The notes: generated by a model not told the origin, from the letters alone. 6,684 bases of DNA from an uncultured Alphaproteobacteria bacterium (GCA_937967795.1 CALBSK010000081.1:1-6684), one strand, 5' to 3'; shown: positions 1-6,498, counted from the stretch's first letter. Program-made: numbers and translations.

Positions 1-18
1 TTTTAGCACGAATTGCAT
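1..18 (-). CDS. 5' end of an unidentified gene leaving the window
   Basis: Reading the minus strand, an ATG at 18..16 opens a frame MQFVLK that is still open at the window edge. A purine-rich Shine-Dalgarno match (AAAGGGAG) lies 6 nt upstream, which is the main reason for calling a start here. Only six codons are visible, so the product cannot be identified. It lies on the same strand as the degraded Rsm22-like remnant upstream, 44 nt beyond that frame's stop. The call rests only on the start codon and ribosome binding site and could be chance. Confidence 0.4.
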
Positions 19-21
19 GTG

Positions 22-38
22 AGGCTCCCTTTAAGCCT
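22..38 (-). promoter_or_regulatory. Ribosome binding site inside a small inverted repeat
   Basis: The Shine-Dalgarno match AAAGGGAG (minus strand, 32..25) sits between the arms AGGCT and AGCCT (22-26 and 34-38), which could pair as a 5-bp stem with a 7-nt loop. The SD would then lie partly in the loop and partly in one arm. This is seen in the sequence. Any effect on translation is inference, and so short a stem may be chance. Confidence 0.3.
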
Positions 39-62
39 ATAAATAATAATAAAAAACTTACC

Positions 63-398
63 TTATGACAATCCCTTCCTAATCAACATTATTAATTCTA
101 AGCTTTTCTGGCTTTTATGATGCGTGCTGAGGAGGAGAGACCCCCCATGAGGCGAAACCACAAGATAGGAAGATTTTTCATCCTCATAAGGTAAAGTCCC
201 ATCTTTAGCTCGTCTATGATATTTCCCTCGAGGAATGCGAACGCTAAAGTGGCACCAATCTTTCCCTTCCTTAAAAGCATGAGCAAGCGGGCAGGGAGCA
301 TCATAAGGACAGGGAGCGATCGTATGAGCTTTTAATTCCATTAATAAATCTCGAGCCTTCAGAAAAGGATAGTGTACCGACCTGGGCCAGTACGGCAA
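63..398 (-). pseudogene. Degraded Rsm22-family gene (small ribosomal subunit assembly, methyltransferase-like), internal fragment
   Basis: The minus-strand frame carries the conserved C-terminal core of the Rsm22/METTL17 family: APCPYDAPCPLA around residues 28-39, DWCHF at 47-51, then HRRAKDG and LPYEDEK near 61-75. The cysteines at 30, 36 and 49 match those conserved in the family, where mitochondrial members use such residues for a metal or Fe-S cluster. After YLVVS (residues 78-82, near position 155) the family-like reading moves to the next frame, which continues RLMGGLSSSARIIKARKA and stops at 98. One lost base would explain this. The methyltransferase-like N-terminal part is absent: an in-frame TAA lies three codons upstream of the TTG at 398, and the rpmE promoter lies beyond. 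The usual tail after ARII is also missing. Intact members are several hundred residues long, so I call this a remnant. A short expressed protein cannot be excluded. Confidence 0.7.
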
Positions 399-404
399 GT
401 ACTG
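388..404. repeat. Perfect 6-bp inverted repeat with 5-nt loop
   Basis: CAGTAC and GTACTG flank the loop GGCAA. The element sits where recognisable Rsm22-like coding sequence ends and unexplained sequence begins. No T-run follows on either strand, so it is a poor intrinsic terminator. It may be a junction scar, a structured leftover of a mobile element, or chance. Confidence 0.35.
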
Positions 405-471
405 TTACCAAAAACTGGAAACACAAACGAGAAACGTCCCCTTGGTATAGGCCATTGTGCGAGTTCAGTGC

Positions 472-486
472 ATATGAACCCGTACA
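472..486 (-). mobile_element. Possible relic insertion-sequence end (inverted partner of 6543-6557)
   Basis: Read on the minus strand this is TGTACGGGTTCATAT. It matches 14 of 15 bases of TGTGCGGGTTCATAT at 6543-6557, which lies just outside a transposase stop codon. Both begin with TG, as do the ends of IS3- and IS481-type elements, and both are followed by a loosely similar TGA..ACTC stretch. The element's interior would lie to the left, between here and the Rsm22 remnant, which would explain the roughly 80 nt of unassignable sequence at 405-486. A single 14/15 match in a window this size can arise by chance, so the call depends on context. Confidence 0.35.
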
Positions 487-503
487 ACTGTAGCAAGCAA
501 GAG

Positions 504-532
504 TAGACATGGTTTCAGAAATACTCTATAAG
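504..532 (+). promoter_or_regulatory. Predicted sigma70-type promoter of rpmE
   Basis: The -35 box TAGACA (504-509) and the -10 box TATAAG (527-532) each match the consensus at five of six positions and are separated by exactly 17 nt. Transcription would start near 539, giving a leader of about 20 nt that contains the AGGAG ribosome binding site at 545-549. The promoter begins about 18 nt outside the putative IS end, so it looks native to rpmE. Confidence 0.55.
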
Positions 533-558
533 GATTTTCATACGAGGAGATTATTCAT

Positions 559-777
559 ATGAAGAAAGACATACATCCTGATTATCATGAAATTACTGTC
601 ATTATGACAGATGGAACTGAATTTAAGACGCATTCAACCTGGGGAAAGCCCGGAGATACTTTACGTCTTGATATTGATCCTAAATCTCATCCCGCTTGGA
701 CAGGTGTTCATCGCTTGCTTGACACAGGAGGTCAGCTCGCTAAGTTTCAAGGCCGGTTTAAAGATCTGGGGCTTTAA
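559..777 (+). CDS. rpmE: 50S ribosomal protein L31
   Basis: A 72-residue protein of the large ribosomal subunit, bL31, which contributes to bridges with the small subunit. It starts MKKDIHPDYHEI and carries the family's MTDGTEF, STWG, LDIDP and HPAWTG signatures, ending KFQGRFKDLGL. It contains no cysteine, so it is the zinc-independent form rather than the CxxC form; this form is usual in Alphaproteobacteria. The ATG is preceded by AGGAG with a 9-nt spacer. The gene stands alone on the plus strand behind its own predicted promoter and converges on recR, whose stop codon lies 35 nt away. Length and both ends agree with the family. Confidence 0.97.
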   Translation: MKKDIHPDYHEITVIMTDGTEFKTHSTWGKPGDTLRLDIDPKSHPAWTGVHRLLDTGGQLAKFQGRFKDLGL

Positions 778-790
778 AACTTTTTAAGGC
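771..790. terminator. Weak AT-rich hairpin between convergent rpmE and recR
   Basis: The arms GCTTTAAA and TTTAAGGC (one G-T pair) can form an 8-bp stem around a 4-nt loop, overlapping the rpmE stop codon. The A and T runs within it could serve transcription termination in either direction, which would suit two convergent genes only 35 nt apart. There is no separate U-tract and the stem is AT-rich, so this is a weak candidate. Confidence 0.25.
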
Positions 791-812
791 AAATATCTTT
801 TATAAGAAACAC

Positions 813-1409
813 CTACACAGCTCGTCGCGATAGTAAGGCTGTTGAAAGCGTTCCTTCATCCAAATAATCAAGCTCACCTCCAACAGGGACCCCGCGTGCG
901 AGGCTTGAAATGTAGGTCACTCCCAATTCTCTCAGTCTTTCAGCCACGTAATGACTGGTAGTTTGTCCCTCAACGGTGGCATTAAGGGCGAGGATAATTT
1001 CGCGTACTTCTTGCCGGTGGCAACGTTGGAGAAGAGAAGAAAGGCGAAGGCCCTCTGGTCCGATTCCATCAAGAGCAGAGAGAACACCTCCCAGAACATG
1101 ATAATGACCTTTATAGGAAGTGCTCCGCTCGAGAGCCCATAAATCGGCTACATTCTCCACAACGCAAATGATGGAAGAATCACGTTTTGTATCCTGACAG
1201 AGCAGACAGGGATCTTGGGAATCTAAATTCCCACAAACTTGACAGTCTTTTACCTTGACCCCTACAACTTGCAAGGATTCCGTAAGTGCTGGCAAGATAG
1301 TGGTGCGATTTTGGAGTAAATGAAGAGCAATTCGCTTCCCTGAGCGAGGCCCTAGACCAGGAAGTTTGGAAAAAAGCTGAATGAGTGTTTTGAGTTCGTC
1401 ACTAATCAT
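813..1409 (-). CDS. recR: Recombination mediator protein RecR
   Basis: RecR works with RecO (and RecF) to load RecA on single-stranded DNA at gaps during recombinational repair. The 198-residue product has the family layout: a helix-hairpin-helix start (KLPGLGPRSGKR, residues 15-26), a four-cysteine zinc finger (C56, C59, C68, C71, as CQVC and CLLC), then a Toprim domain from about residue 80 (ICVVENVADLWALE, with LDGIGPEG near 113-120 and NATVEG near 142-147) and the C-terminal GVPVGGELDYLD motif. I chose the ATG at 1409 because it places the LPG motif at the same distance from the N-terminus as in E. coli RecR. A TTG three codons upstream (1418) is possible but has an ill-spaced SD. The gene follows gap by about 33 nt on the same strand with no clear terminator between, so co-transcription is likely. 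It appears complete. Confidence 0.95.
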   Translation of the reverse strand: MISDELKTLIQLFSKLPGLGPRSGKRIALHLLQNRTTILPALTESLQVVGVKVKDCQVCGNLDSQDPCLLCQDTKRDSSIICVVENVADLWALERSTSYKGHYHVLGGVLSALDGIGPEGLRLSSLLQRCHRQEVREIILALNATVEGQTTSHYVAERLRELGVTYISSLARGVPVGGELDYLDEGTLSTALLSRRAV

Positions 1410-1442
1410 GGATAGCAAAGCCTATTATAAGAGGATGGATCC

Positions 1443-2447
1443 CTAAAGTTTACCCATAGCCACAGCTGTATCCGCCATTCGGTTGGAGAAACCCCATTCA
1501 TTGTCATACCATGAAAGAATTCGACAGAATTTTCCTTCTATAACGTGAGTTTCAGTTAAATCAAAAATGGAACTGGCGGGATGGTGATTAAAATCAACAG
1601 AGACTAACGGCTCATTATTTACGGTGAGAACCCCTTTCAGTTCGCCTTCGGCGGCTTCCGCCATCACTTTATTAATTTCATCTTTGGAAGTGGGTCGTTT
1701 TGAGACAAACTTTAAATCGATTAAAGATACATTCGGTGTAGGAACTCTCACGGCCGTGCCATCCAATTTGCCCTTAAGCTCGGGCAGAACAAGACCTACA
1801 GCTTTAGCTGCTCCTGTGGAGGCTGGAATCATGGAAACAGCAGCAGCTCTTGCGCGCCGTAAATCCTTATGAAGTGTATCCACCAGTTTTTGATCACCAG
1901 TGTAGGAATGAATGGTTGTCATAAAACCATGCTCAATCCCCATGTTTTTATGAAGAACATAGGCCACAGGAGCAAGACAGTTGGTTGTACAAGATGCATT
2001 CGAAACGACTTTGTGGCTCGGTTTGAGGTCCTTATCATTAACCCCCCAAACAACCGTAAGGTCTGCGCCTTCGGCAGGAGCGGAAATAAGGACTTTTTTA
2101 GCTCCCGCCGAAAGATGTTGTGCGGCTTCTTCCCGTTTGGTAAAGCGGCCTGAACACTCAAGTGCCACATCAATTCCCAAGTCTTCCCATGGCAAAGCCG
2201 CAGGATCGGGAATGGCCAAAACCTTAATCGCATGATCGTTGATTTTGAGGCCGTTACTCAGAATCTCAACGGTCCCTGGGAAAGGGCCATGAACCGAATC
2301 ATATTTGAAAAGGTGAGCATTATCTGCAATAGATCCCAAATCATTGACAGCGACAACTTTAATATCTGTCCGCCGATTTTCAAGGATAGCTCGTAAAACC
2401 AAACGGCCAATACGACCAAATCCATTAATGGCAACTTTACATGTCAT
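1443..2447 (-). CDS. gap: Glyceraldehyde-3-phosphate dehydrogenase (type I, NAD-dependent)
   Basis: Converts glyceraldehyde-3-phosphate, phosphate and NAD+ to 1,3-bisphosphoglycerate in cytoplasmic glycolysis or gluconeogenesis. The 334-residue protein has the Rossmann start INGFGRIGR (8-16), VNDLG (34-38) with the Asp expected for NAD binding, the catalytic motif SNASCTTNC with Cys153, its partner His180 in TTIHSYTGDQ, TGAAKAVG (211-218), RVPTPNVS (234-241) and WYDNEWGFSNR (313-323). Where many bacterial enzymes have DLPHKDL this one has DTLHKDL, a variant I recall from alphaproteobacterial GAPDHs. The frame is open for 29 codons further upstream, inside tkt, but that extension is unlike GAPDH. 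The ATG at 2447 begins MTCKVAINGFG and has a GAAGGA site 7 nt upstream. It overlaps the end of tkt by 11 nt, so translational coupling is likely. Length matches the family. Confidence 0.97.
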   Translation of the reverse strand: MTCKVAINGFGRIGRLVLRAILENRRTDIKVVAVNDLGSIADNAHLFKYDSVHGPFPGTVEILSNGLKINDHAIKVLAIPDPAALPWEDLGIDVALECSGRFTKREEAAQHLSAGAKKVLISAPAEGADLTVVWGVNDKDLKPSHKVVSNASCTTNCLAPVAYVLHKNMGIEHGFMTTIHSYTGDQKLVDTLHKDLRRARAAAVSMIPASTGAAKAVGLVLPELKGKLDGTAVRVPTPNVSLIDLKFVSKRPTSKDEINKVMAEAAEGELKGVLTVNNEPLVSVDFNHHPASSIFDLTETHVIEGKFCRILSWYDNEWGFSNRMADTAVAMGKL

Positions 2448-4428
2448 CCTTTTTTCCTTCAATAATTTTGACAATGTGTTCGGGTGTAAATCCAAATTCA
2501 TGATAAAGAGTTTCATAAGGAGCAGAAGCTCCAAAACGCCTCATTCCTATTATCACTCCCCTTTCACCGATATACTTCTCCCAGCCCATGGGGGAAGCGG
2601 CTTCAATGGCAACACGGAAAGTATTTTTCCCCAAAATTTTGTTTTGATAGGTTTGGTCTTGTTTTTCAAAAAGTTCCCAGCAGGGCATCGAAACGACGGC
2701 GGTAGGAATACCCTTTTCATTTAAAACTTTTTGAGCTTTTAAAGCTATTTCAACTTCAGATCCTGTTGCAAGAAGGGTCACCTCTCGAGGTCCTTGAGAT
2801 TCTTCTAAAAGATAAGCTCCCTTAGCAGAAAGATTTTGAGAGATATCTGTTCTTAATAGCGCAAGCTTTTGGCGCGTTAAAGTTAAAATAGAGGGAGTGG
2901 CAGGAGAAGAGAGCGCAAGCTCCCAGCATTCCGCCACTTCAACCGCATCCGCTGGCCGGAATACGTGTAAATTGGGAATCGCTCTTAAAGCCGCCAACTG
3001 TTCAATAGGTTGATGAGTAGGCCCATCTTCCCCCAAGCCAATTGAATCATGGGTCATGACATAAATAACACGGATTCCCATAAGGGCTGAAAGGCGAATG
3101 GCGGGCCTGCAATAATCTGTGAACGTTAAAAATGTTCCTCCGTAAGGAATAAACCCGCCGTGAAGGGCAATTCCATTCATAGCCGCTGCCATGCCGTGTT
3201 CTCGCACACCATAGTGAATATAGCGTCCGTTATAATCACCAGGACGAATAGTGGCCATATCTTTGGCTTTCGTATTATTTGATCCTGTTAGATCTGCTGA
3301 TCCACCAAGAAGCTCAGGAAGGGTCGGGGAGAGAACATCTAAAACCATTTGAGAAGATTGACGACTGGCCACACTCGTTTGCTCAGCACCAAATTTTTTG
3401 ACCAAATTTTCAACAGAATCTTGCCATTCTAATGGTAAGTCTCCTCGCATACGTCGCTCAAATTCAGCTTGTTGAGGATTCTGGGTGAGGCGTTCTTTCC
3501 ATGCATTATAAGCTTCTTTATTGCGCGTTCCCACATTACGCCAATGAGAAAGAATTTCATCCGGAATGACAAAGGACTCATACGGCCAATGGAGATTTTC
3601 TCGCGTCGCTTTAATCTCCTCTTCCCCTAAGGGCGCCCCATGAGCTGCGGATGTGCCTTCTTTATGAGGAGAACCCTTAGCGATTTGCGTTCTACAGGCA
3701 ATCAAAACAGGTTTTGTGGCCTGTTGAGCTTTCTGAAGAGCTTCTTCAATTTCATTAAAATTATGACCGTCAATGGCCATAACCTCCCAGTGAGAAGCCT
3801 TGAAACGTTCGAGTTGATCATCCGAAACCGCTAAGTCTGTGGGTCCATCAATGGAAATGTGATTATCATCAAAAAGAACAATAAGATTATTAAGACAAAG
3901 ATGACCGGCTAAAGAAATGGATTCATGAGAAATGCCTTCCATCAAACATCCATCGCCAACGATAACATACGTCTTATGATCAACAAGCTCTTTCCCAAAT
4001 TGGGCCTGCAGGATTTTTTCAGCCAGAGCCATCCCTACAGCATTTCCGAGCCCTTGGCCTAAAGGGCCTGTGGTGGTTTCAATCCCTCGAGCATCTCCAT
4101 ATTCAGGATGCCCCGCCGTACGGCTTCCCCATTGACGGAAGTTCTTAATCTCTTCAATGGTCATTTCTTCATATCCGGTCAAATATAAAAGAGCATAAAG
4201 AAGCATGGATCCATGCCCTGCAGATAAAATAAAACGATCTCGATCAGGCCAATCTGGAGCAGACGCATCAAATTTTAAGAACTGTGAGAATAAAACAGTT
4301 GCTACATCTGCCATTCCCATGGGCATGCCGGGATGGCCAGAATGAGCTCGCTCCACAGCATCCATTGTAAGGGTGCGAATAGCATTCGCCATCTTTTGGA
4401 GTTGGGAGTAAGTCAACGAAAGTTTCAT
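2437..4428 (-). CDS. tkt: Transketolase
   Basis: Thiamine-diphosphate enzyme of the non-oxidative pentose phosphate pathway. It moves two-carbon ketol units between sugar phosphates and yields glyceraldehyde-3-phosphate, the substrate of the next gene's product. The 663-residue length is the family norm. Motifs in order: SGHPGMPMGMAD (30-41), GHGSMLLYALLYL (71-83), GPLGQGLGNAVGMA (121-134), the diphosphate/Mg site GDG (158-160) through DDNHISIDG (187-195), GGSADLTGSN (375-384) opening the pyrimidine domain, REHGMAAAMNGIALHGG (409-425) with catalytic Glu410, and HDSIGLGEDGPTHQP (460-474). The C-terminal domain begins near 535. The ATG at 4428 has a strong AAGGAAGG upstream (4433-4440). It is first in the tkt-gap-recR cluster, and its last 11 nt are shared with gap. 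The domains are complete, with no visible lesion. Confidence 0.98.
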   Translation of the reverse strand: MKLSLTYSQLQKMANAIRTLTMDAVERAHSGHPGMPMGMADVATVLFSQFLKFDASAPDWPDRDRFILSAGHGSMLLYALLYLTGYEEMTIEEIKNFRQWGSRTAGHPEYGDARGIETTTGPLGQGLGNAVGMALAEKILQAQFGKELVDHKTYVIVGDGCLMEGISHESISLAGHLCLNNLIVLFDDNHISIDGPTDLAVSDDQLERFKASHWEVMAIDGHNFNEIEEALQKAQQATKPVLIACRTQIAKGSPHKEGTSAAHGAPLGEEEIKATRENLHWPYESFVIPDEILSHWRNVGTRNKEAYNAWKERLTQNPQQAEFERRMRGDLPLEWQDSVENLVKKFGAEQTSVASRQSSQMVLDVLSPTLPELLGGSADLTGSNNTKAKDMATIRPGDYNGRYIHYGVREHGMAAAMNGIALHGGFIPYGGTFLTFTDYCRPAIRLSALMGIRVIYVMTHDSIGLGEDGPTHQPIEQLAALRAIPNLHVFRPADAVEVAECWELALSSPATPSILTLTRQKLALLRTDISQNLSAKGAYLLEESQGPREVTLLATGSEVEIALKAQKVLNEKGIPTAVVSMPCWELFEKQDQTYQNKILGKNTFRVAIEAASPMGWEKYIGERGVIIGMRRFGASAPYETLYHEFGFTPEHIVKIIEGKKDDM
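2455..2460 (-). promoter_or_regulatory. Ribosome binding site of gap, inside the tkt coding end
   Basis: GAAGGA on the minus strand lies 7 nt before the ATG at 2447 and within the last codons of tkt. It decides the gap start in favour of MTCKVAINGFG over the longer in-frame alternatives. Ribosomes finishing tkt would keep this site exposed. Confidence 0.7.
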
Positions 4429-4495
4429 TTTTCCTTCCTTGTTATAGAATTTATCTTATATATAACTTGAGAGAATTCTAATAGGCTAAAAATAC
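4429..4495. promoter_or_regulatory. AT-rich divergent promoter region between tkt and the NamZ-like gene
   Basis: These 67 nt separate two divergent start codons, so promoters for both must lie here or just inside the genes. They contain the palindrome TTATATATAA, plausible minus-strand -10 boxes (TATAAG at 4460-4455, TATAAC at 4446-4441) and a plus-strand TAGAAT at 4445-4450. None has a convincing -35 at the usual spacing. The tkt ribosome binding site AAGGAAGG occupies 4433-4440. I see no operator that I can name. Confidence 0.4.
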
Positions 4496-5578
4496 ATGTT
4501 CCAGGCTCTTCCTCCGTGTGGGATTGATTTTCTTTTAAAAAATGAGGGTTTACTTGAGAATCTTTCTCAAAAAAAGATAGGTCTTCTCACCCATCAAAAT
4601 GCTCTCACCCAAAACTATAAACCGTCAGCCTTTGTTTTACGCGAGAGGCTTGGAGAAGCTTTAAGATGTATTTTAACACCGGAACATGGATGGAGTGGAT
4701 TTATTCCAGACGGAATAGAAATAGACCATGGGTTTGATTCTGAGTTAAAATGTCCTCTTTTTAGCTTATATGGAGGGGATAAAAAATATCTCGACTTTAT
4801 GCGGGACGAGAATATCGAGGCTCTCCTTATCGACTTACAGGATGTGGGCTTACGGTGTTATACGTATGTTGCCACCTGTGCTCAGCTTTTGGAAGCCTGT
4901 GCGGGCACCTCCCTTGAAATCATCATTTGTGATCGTCCTAATCCCCTTGGTTCTTCGAGCAAAGGGCCGCAGCTTGAGCCTCGTTATCGCTCTCTGGTAG
5001 GTTATCTTAATGTCCCTTTTCAACATGGGCAAACCATGGGTGAGCTTCTCACAACATACAACCAAAGCTTAGGAGAGAAAAAATTACCTTTGACAGTGAT
5101 TCCCTGCCAACGTTTCCACCAACCTTTTCACTACCCTTGGATTCCTCCTTCTCCCCATCTTCCTTCGTGGGAAGCTGTCCTCCTTTACCCTGCGCTCGTC
5201 CTCTTAGAGGGAACCACTATTTCAGAAGGGCGAGGAACGAGCATCCCCTTTACCTCTCTAGGAGCACCAGGGCTGGATCATCTTTCTCTTGTGAATTTTT
5301 TAAATGAGATAGAAAAAAGTGGGATTCGAGCAAGACCTCTTACTTTTACTCCCACTTCTAGCAAGTTTAAAGGCCAAGATTGTCAAGGGGCCCATCTTCT
5401 TTTGACTGATCCCGCCCAGCTGGATGCGTTCTCTCTCGGGATAAAGATCATCTCTTTTTTGAAAGATCATTCTCCTGGTTTTGAATGGACGCCCATGGAG
5501 AATAAAAAAGACGCCTATTTTATAGATTACTTACTCGGAACGTCGTCCTTTCGTAAAATTCTTGATAAAATGCATTAA
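4496..5578 (+). CDS. DUF1343 / NamZ-like exo-beta-N-acetylmuramidase, leaderless and C-terminally short
   Basis: Belongs to DUF1343 (glycoside hydrolase family 171). Its characterised member, B. subtilis NamZ (YbbC), releases terminal N-acetylmuramic acid from peptidoglycan fragments. Family blocks in this 360-residue protein: GIDFLL (9-14), KKIGLLTHQNA (26-36), LTPEHGWSG (60-68), LFSLYGG (88-94), IDLQDVGLRCYTY (112-124), CDRPNPLG (145-152), HGQTMGELLTTYN (177-189), PWIPPSPHLPS (214-224), LYPALVLLEGTTISEGRGT (230-248) and PFTSLGAPGLD (251-261). Two points are odd. The conserved fold begins almost at residue 9 with no signal peptide, whereas NamZ is exported. The protein also stops at LLGTSSFRKILDKMH followed by two TAA codons, short of the usual tail that ends in an R..YLLY-like stretch. 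The SD is weak (TAGG, about 10 nt from ATG). It converges on the rhodanese gene with a 7-nt gap. Family call firm; activity and location uncertain. Confidence 0.88.
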   Translation: MFQALPPCGIDFLLKNEGLLENLSQKKIGLLTHQNALTQNYKPSAFVLRERLGEALRCILTPEHGWSGFIPDGIEIDHGFDSELKCPLFSLYGGDKKYLDFMRDENIEALLIDLQDVGLRCYTYVATCAQLLEACAGTSLEIIICDRPNPLGSSSKGPQLEPRYRSLVGYLNVPFQHGQTMGELLTTYNQSLGEKKLPLTVIPCQRFHQPFHYPWIPPSPHLPSWEAVLLYPALVLLEGTTISEGRGTSIPFTSLGAPGLDHLSLVNFLNEIEKSGIRARPLTFTPTSSKFKGQDCQGAHLLLTDPAQLDAFSLGIKIISFLKDHSPGFEWTPMENKKDAYFIDYLLGTSSFRKILDKMH

Positions 5579-5585
5579 TAACAGA

Positions 5586-5912
5586 TCATGGTTTAATGAC
5601 CCGCGCCCATTCGTTAATTCCTCCCTCAAGATTACAAAGATTCTGCAATCCATAACGTTCCTTAAGAAGGGCAATGCTTTTGCGACTTCTGTGCCCACTT
5701 CTACAATAAACAACCACAGGGCGGTCAGTTGAAATCAAGGAGAGATCTTCTTTTTGGGCTTCAATGAGGCTTAAAGGTAATAAAAGTCCCCCAAGATTCG
5801 CAATCTCATGTTCATAAGCTTCACGCACATCCATAAGTTGCAAATTTTCCCCTCCATTCAGCAGTACTTTTAATTGATAGACGGTGATTGTCTCATCCAC
5901 CTTTTTTCGCAA
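5586..5912 (-). CDS. Single-domain rhodanese-like sulfurtransferase
   Basis: A 108-residue stand-alone rhodanese domain, predicted cytoplasmic. It shows MDVREAYEHEIANLGG (27-42), the active-site loop CRSGHRS with Cys70, and the closing NLEGGINEW (94-102). The six-residue loop CRSGHR is the sulfurtransferase type, not the seven-residue Cdc25 phosphatase type. The HEIANLGG and NLEGGI segments resemble rhodanese domains attached to MoeB/ThiF-like adenylyltransferases, so a role in passing sulfur to a carrier protein is possible, but no such partner is in the window. The start is uncertain: TTG at 5912 follows AAGG too closely, and GTG at 5900 is the main in-frame alternative. It follows the secreted orphan gene by 9 nt, so the two are probably one transcript, perhaps with coupled translation. 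Confidence 0.88.
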   Translation of the reverse strand: MRKKVDETITVYQLKVLLNGGENLQLMDVREAYEHEIANLGGLLLPLSLIEAQKEDLSLISTDRPVVVYCRSGHRSRKSIALLKERYGLQNLCNLEGGINEWARVIKP

Positions 5913-5921
5913 AGCCTTTTC

Positions 5922-6452
5922 TTATATACGCTTTAAAAGAAAGTTAACTGTATTGAGATTACCCGTCGAATTGGGATCAGGCTCACTGTGCCAATAGGGC
6001 TCTAAGTCAGTAGATGACTTATAATTTGTATGTATGGTTTCCCAATCGGGATTATTATTAGCCGTGAATCTTACCATAATAAACGTATTATCTTGGTGAG
6101 GATGAATGGAAAGTGGCAGACAAATCCAGTTAACATTCTTTGGCAGATAGTTTACCTCCTCCACCTTCAAGAGTTTTGGACCAAGCCCATATTCATAGCA
6201 AGGGTTTGCTCCCCCACTACACAAAGAAGGATCCTTTAGATCGGGAAGTGTTTTAAGGATAGCGTATTCGATACCCTTCTTCTCAATAAGAGTTCTCTTT
6301 GTTAGCCCCTCAACGCATTCAAAGAAAGTAAAATCATACTTGGGAGTGGTTGTAGAAGAGGAGGGAGGTTTCTCGCCTTCTTCCATGGCGAAGAGAGAAT
6401 GTAAAGGAAGAGCTAAAAAAAAGAAAAAAAGCACAGTTACACATTTATTCAT
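5922..6452 (-). CDS. Secreted hypothetical protein with four mature cysteines
   Basis: I do not recognise this 176-residue protein. It opens with a classic Sec signal: MNK, a hydrophobic run (VTVLFFFFLALPL, residues 5-17) and a likely signal peptidase I site after SLFA (residue 22). Cys4 lies before the hydrophobic core and no lipobox is present, so it is not a lipoprotein. A short Ser/Thr/Pro linker (29-37) follows. The remaining ~140 residues hold four cysteines (46, 78, 85, 111), which could form two disulfides in the periplasm or outside. The region is rich in Asn, Pro and aromatic residues and has no transmembrane segment. The ATG at 6452 has a poor SD, but the signal peptide supports it. 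A promoter candidate lies about 45 nt upstream, and the rhodanese gene follows after 9 nt. It could be a lineage-specific host-interaction or envelope protein; this is inference only. Confidence 0.75.
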   Translation of the reverse strand: MNKCVTVLFFFFLALPLHSLFAMEEGEKPPSSSTTTPKYDFTFFECVEGLTKRTLIEKKGIEYAILKTLPDLKDPSLCSGGANPCYEYGLGPKLLKVEEVNYLPKNVNWICLPLSIHPHQDNTFIMVRFTANNNPDWETIHTNYKSSTDLEPYWHSEPDPNSTGNLNTVNFLLKRI

Positions 6453-6498
6453 ATCACACCATTTTCAAGCAATGCGCAATCATTTCGAAAGTAGGGGC

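Noticed and set aside
461..486. tRNA-like arm (GTTCA...TGAAC) upstream of rpmE
   Set aside because: There is no acceptor stem, no GTTCGA-type T loop and no anticodon arm in the surrounding sequence, so it is not a tRNA.
301..510. 69-codon minus-strand frame reading through the rpmE upstream region
   Set aside because: It has no recognisable motif, spans the putative IS end and the out-of-frame Rsm22 remnant, and its N-terminus overlaps the predicted rpmE promoter. It is more likely a chance frame.
1410..1442. Terminator or promoter between gap and recR
   Set aside because: The short spacer has no stable hairpin or convincing -35/-10 pair. Read-through from gap is the simpler reading.
2448..2534. 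In-frame upstream extension of gap by 29 codons
   Set aside because: The extension is unlike any GAPDH N-terminus, lies wholly within tkt, and the ATG at 2447 has a well-spaced GAAGGA and the canonical start of the fold.
1624..2724. Several open frames on the plus strand opposite gap and the end of tkt
   Set aside because: They overlap two firmly identified enzymes, mutually overlap in different frames, and show no family motif or ribosome site.
5579..5585. Shared terminator between the convergent NamZ-like and rhodanese genes
   Set aside because: Only 7 nt separate the stops, and no stem with a T-run is visible in the flanking coding ends.
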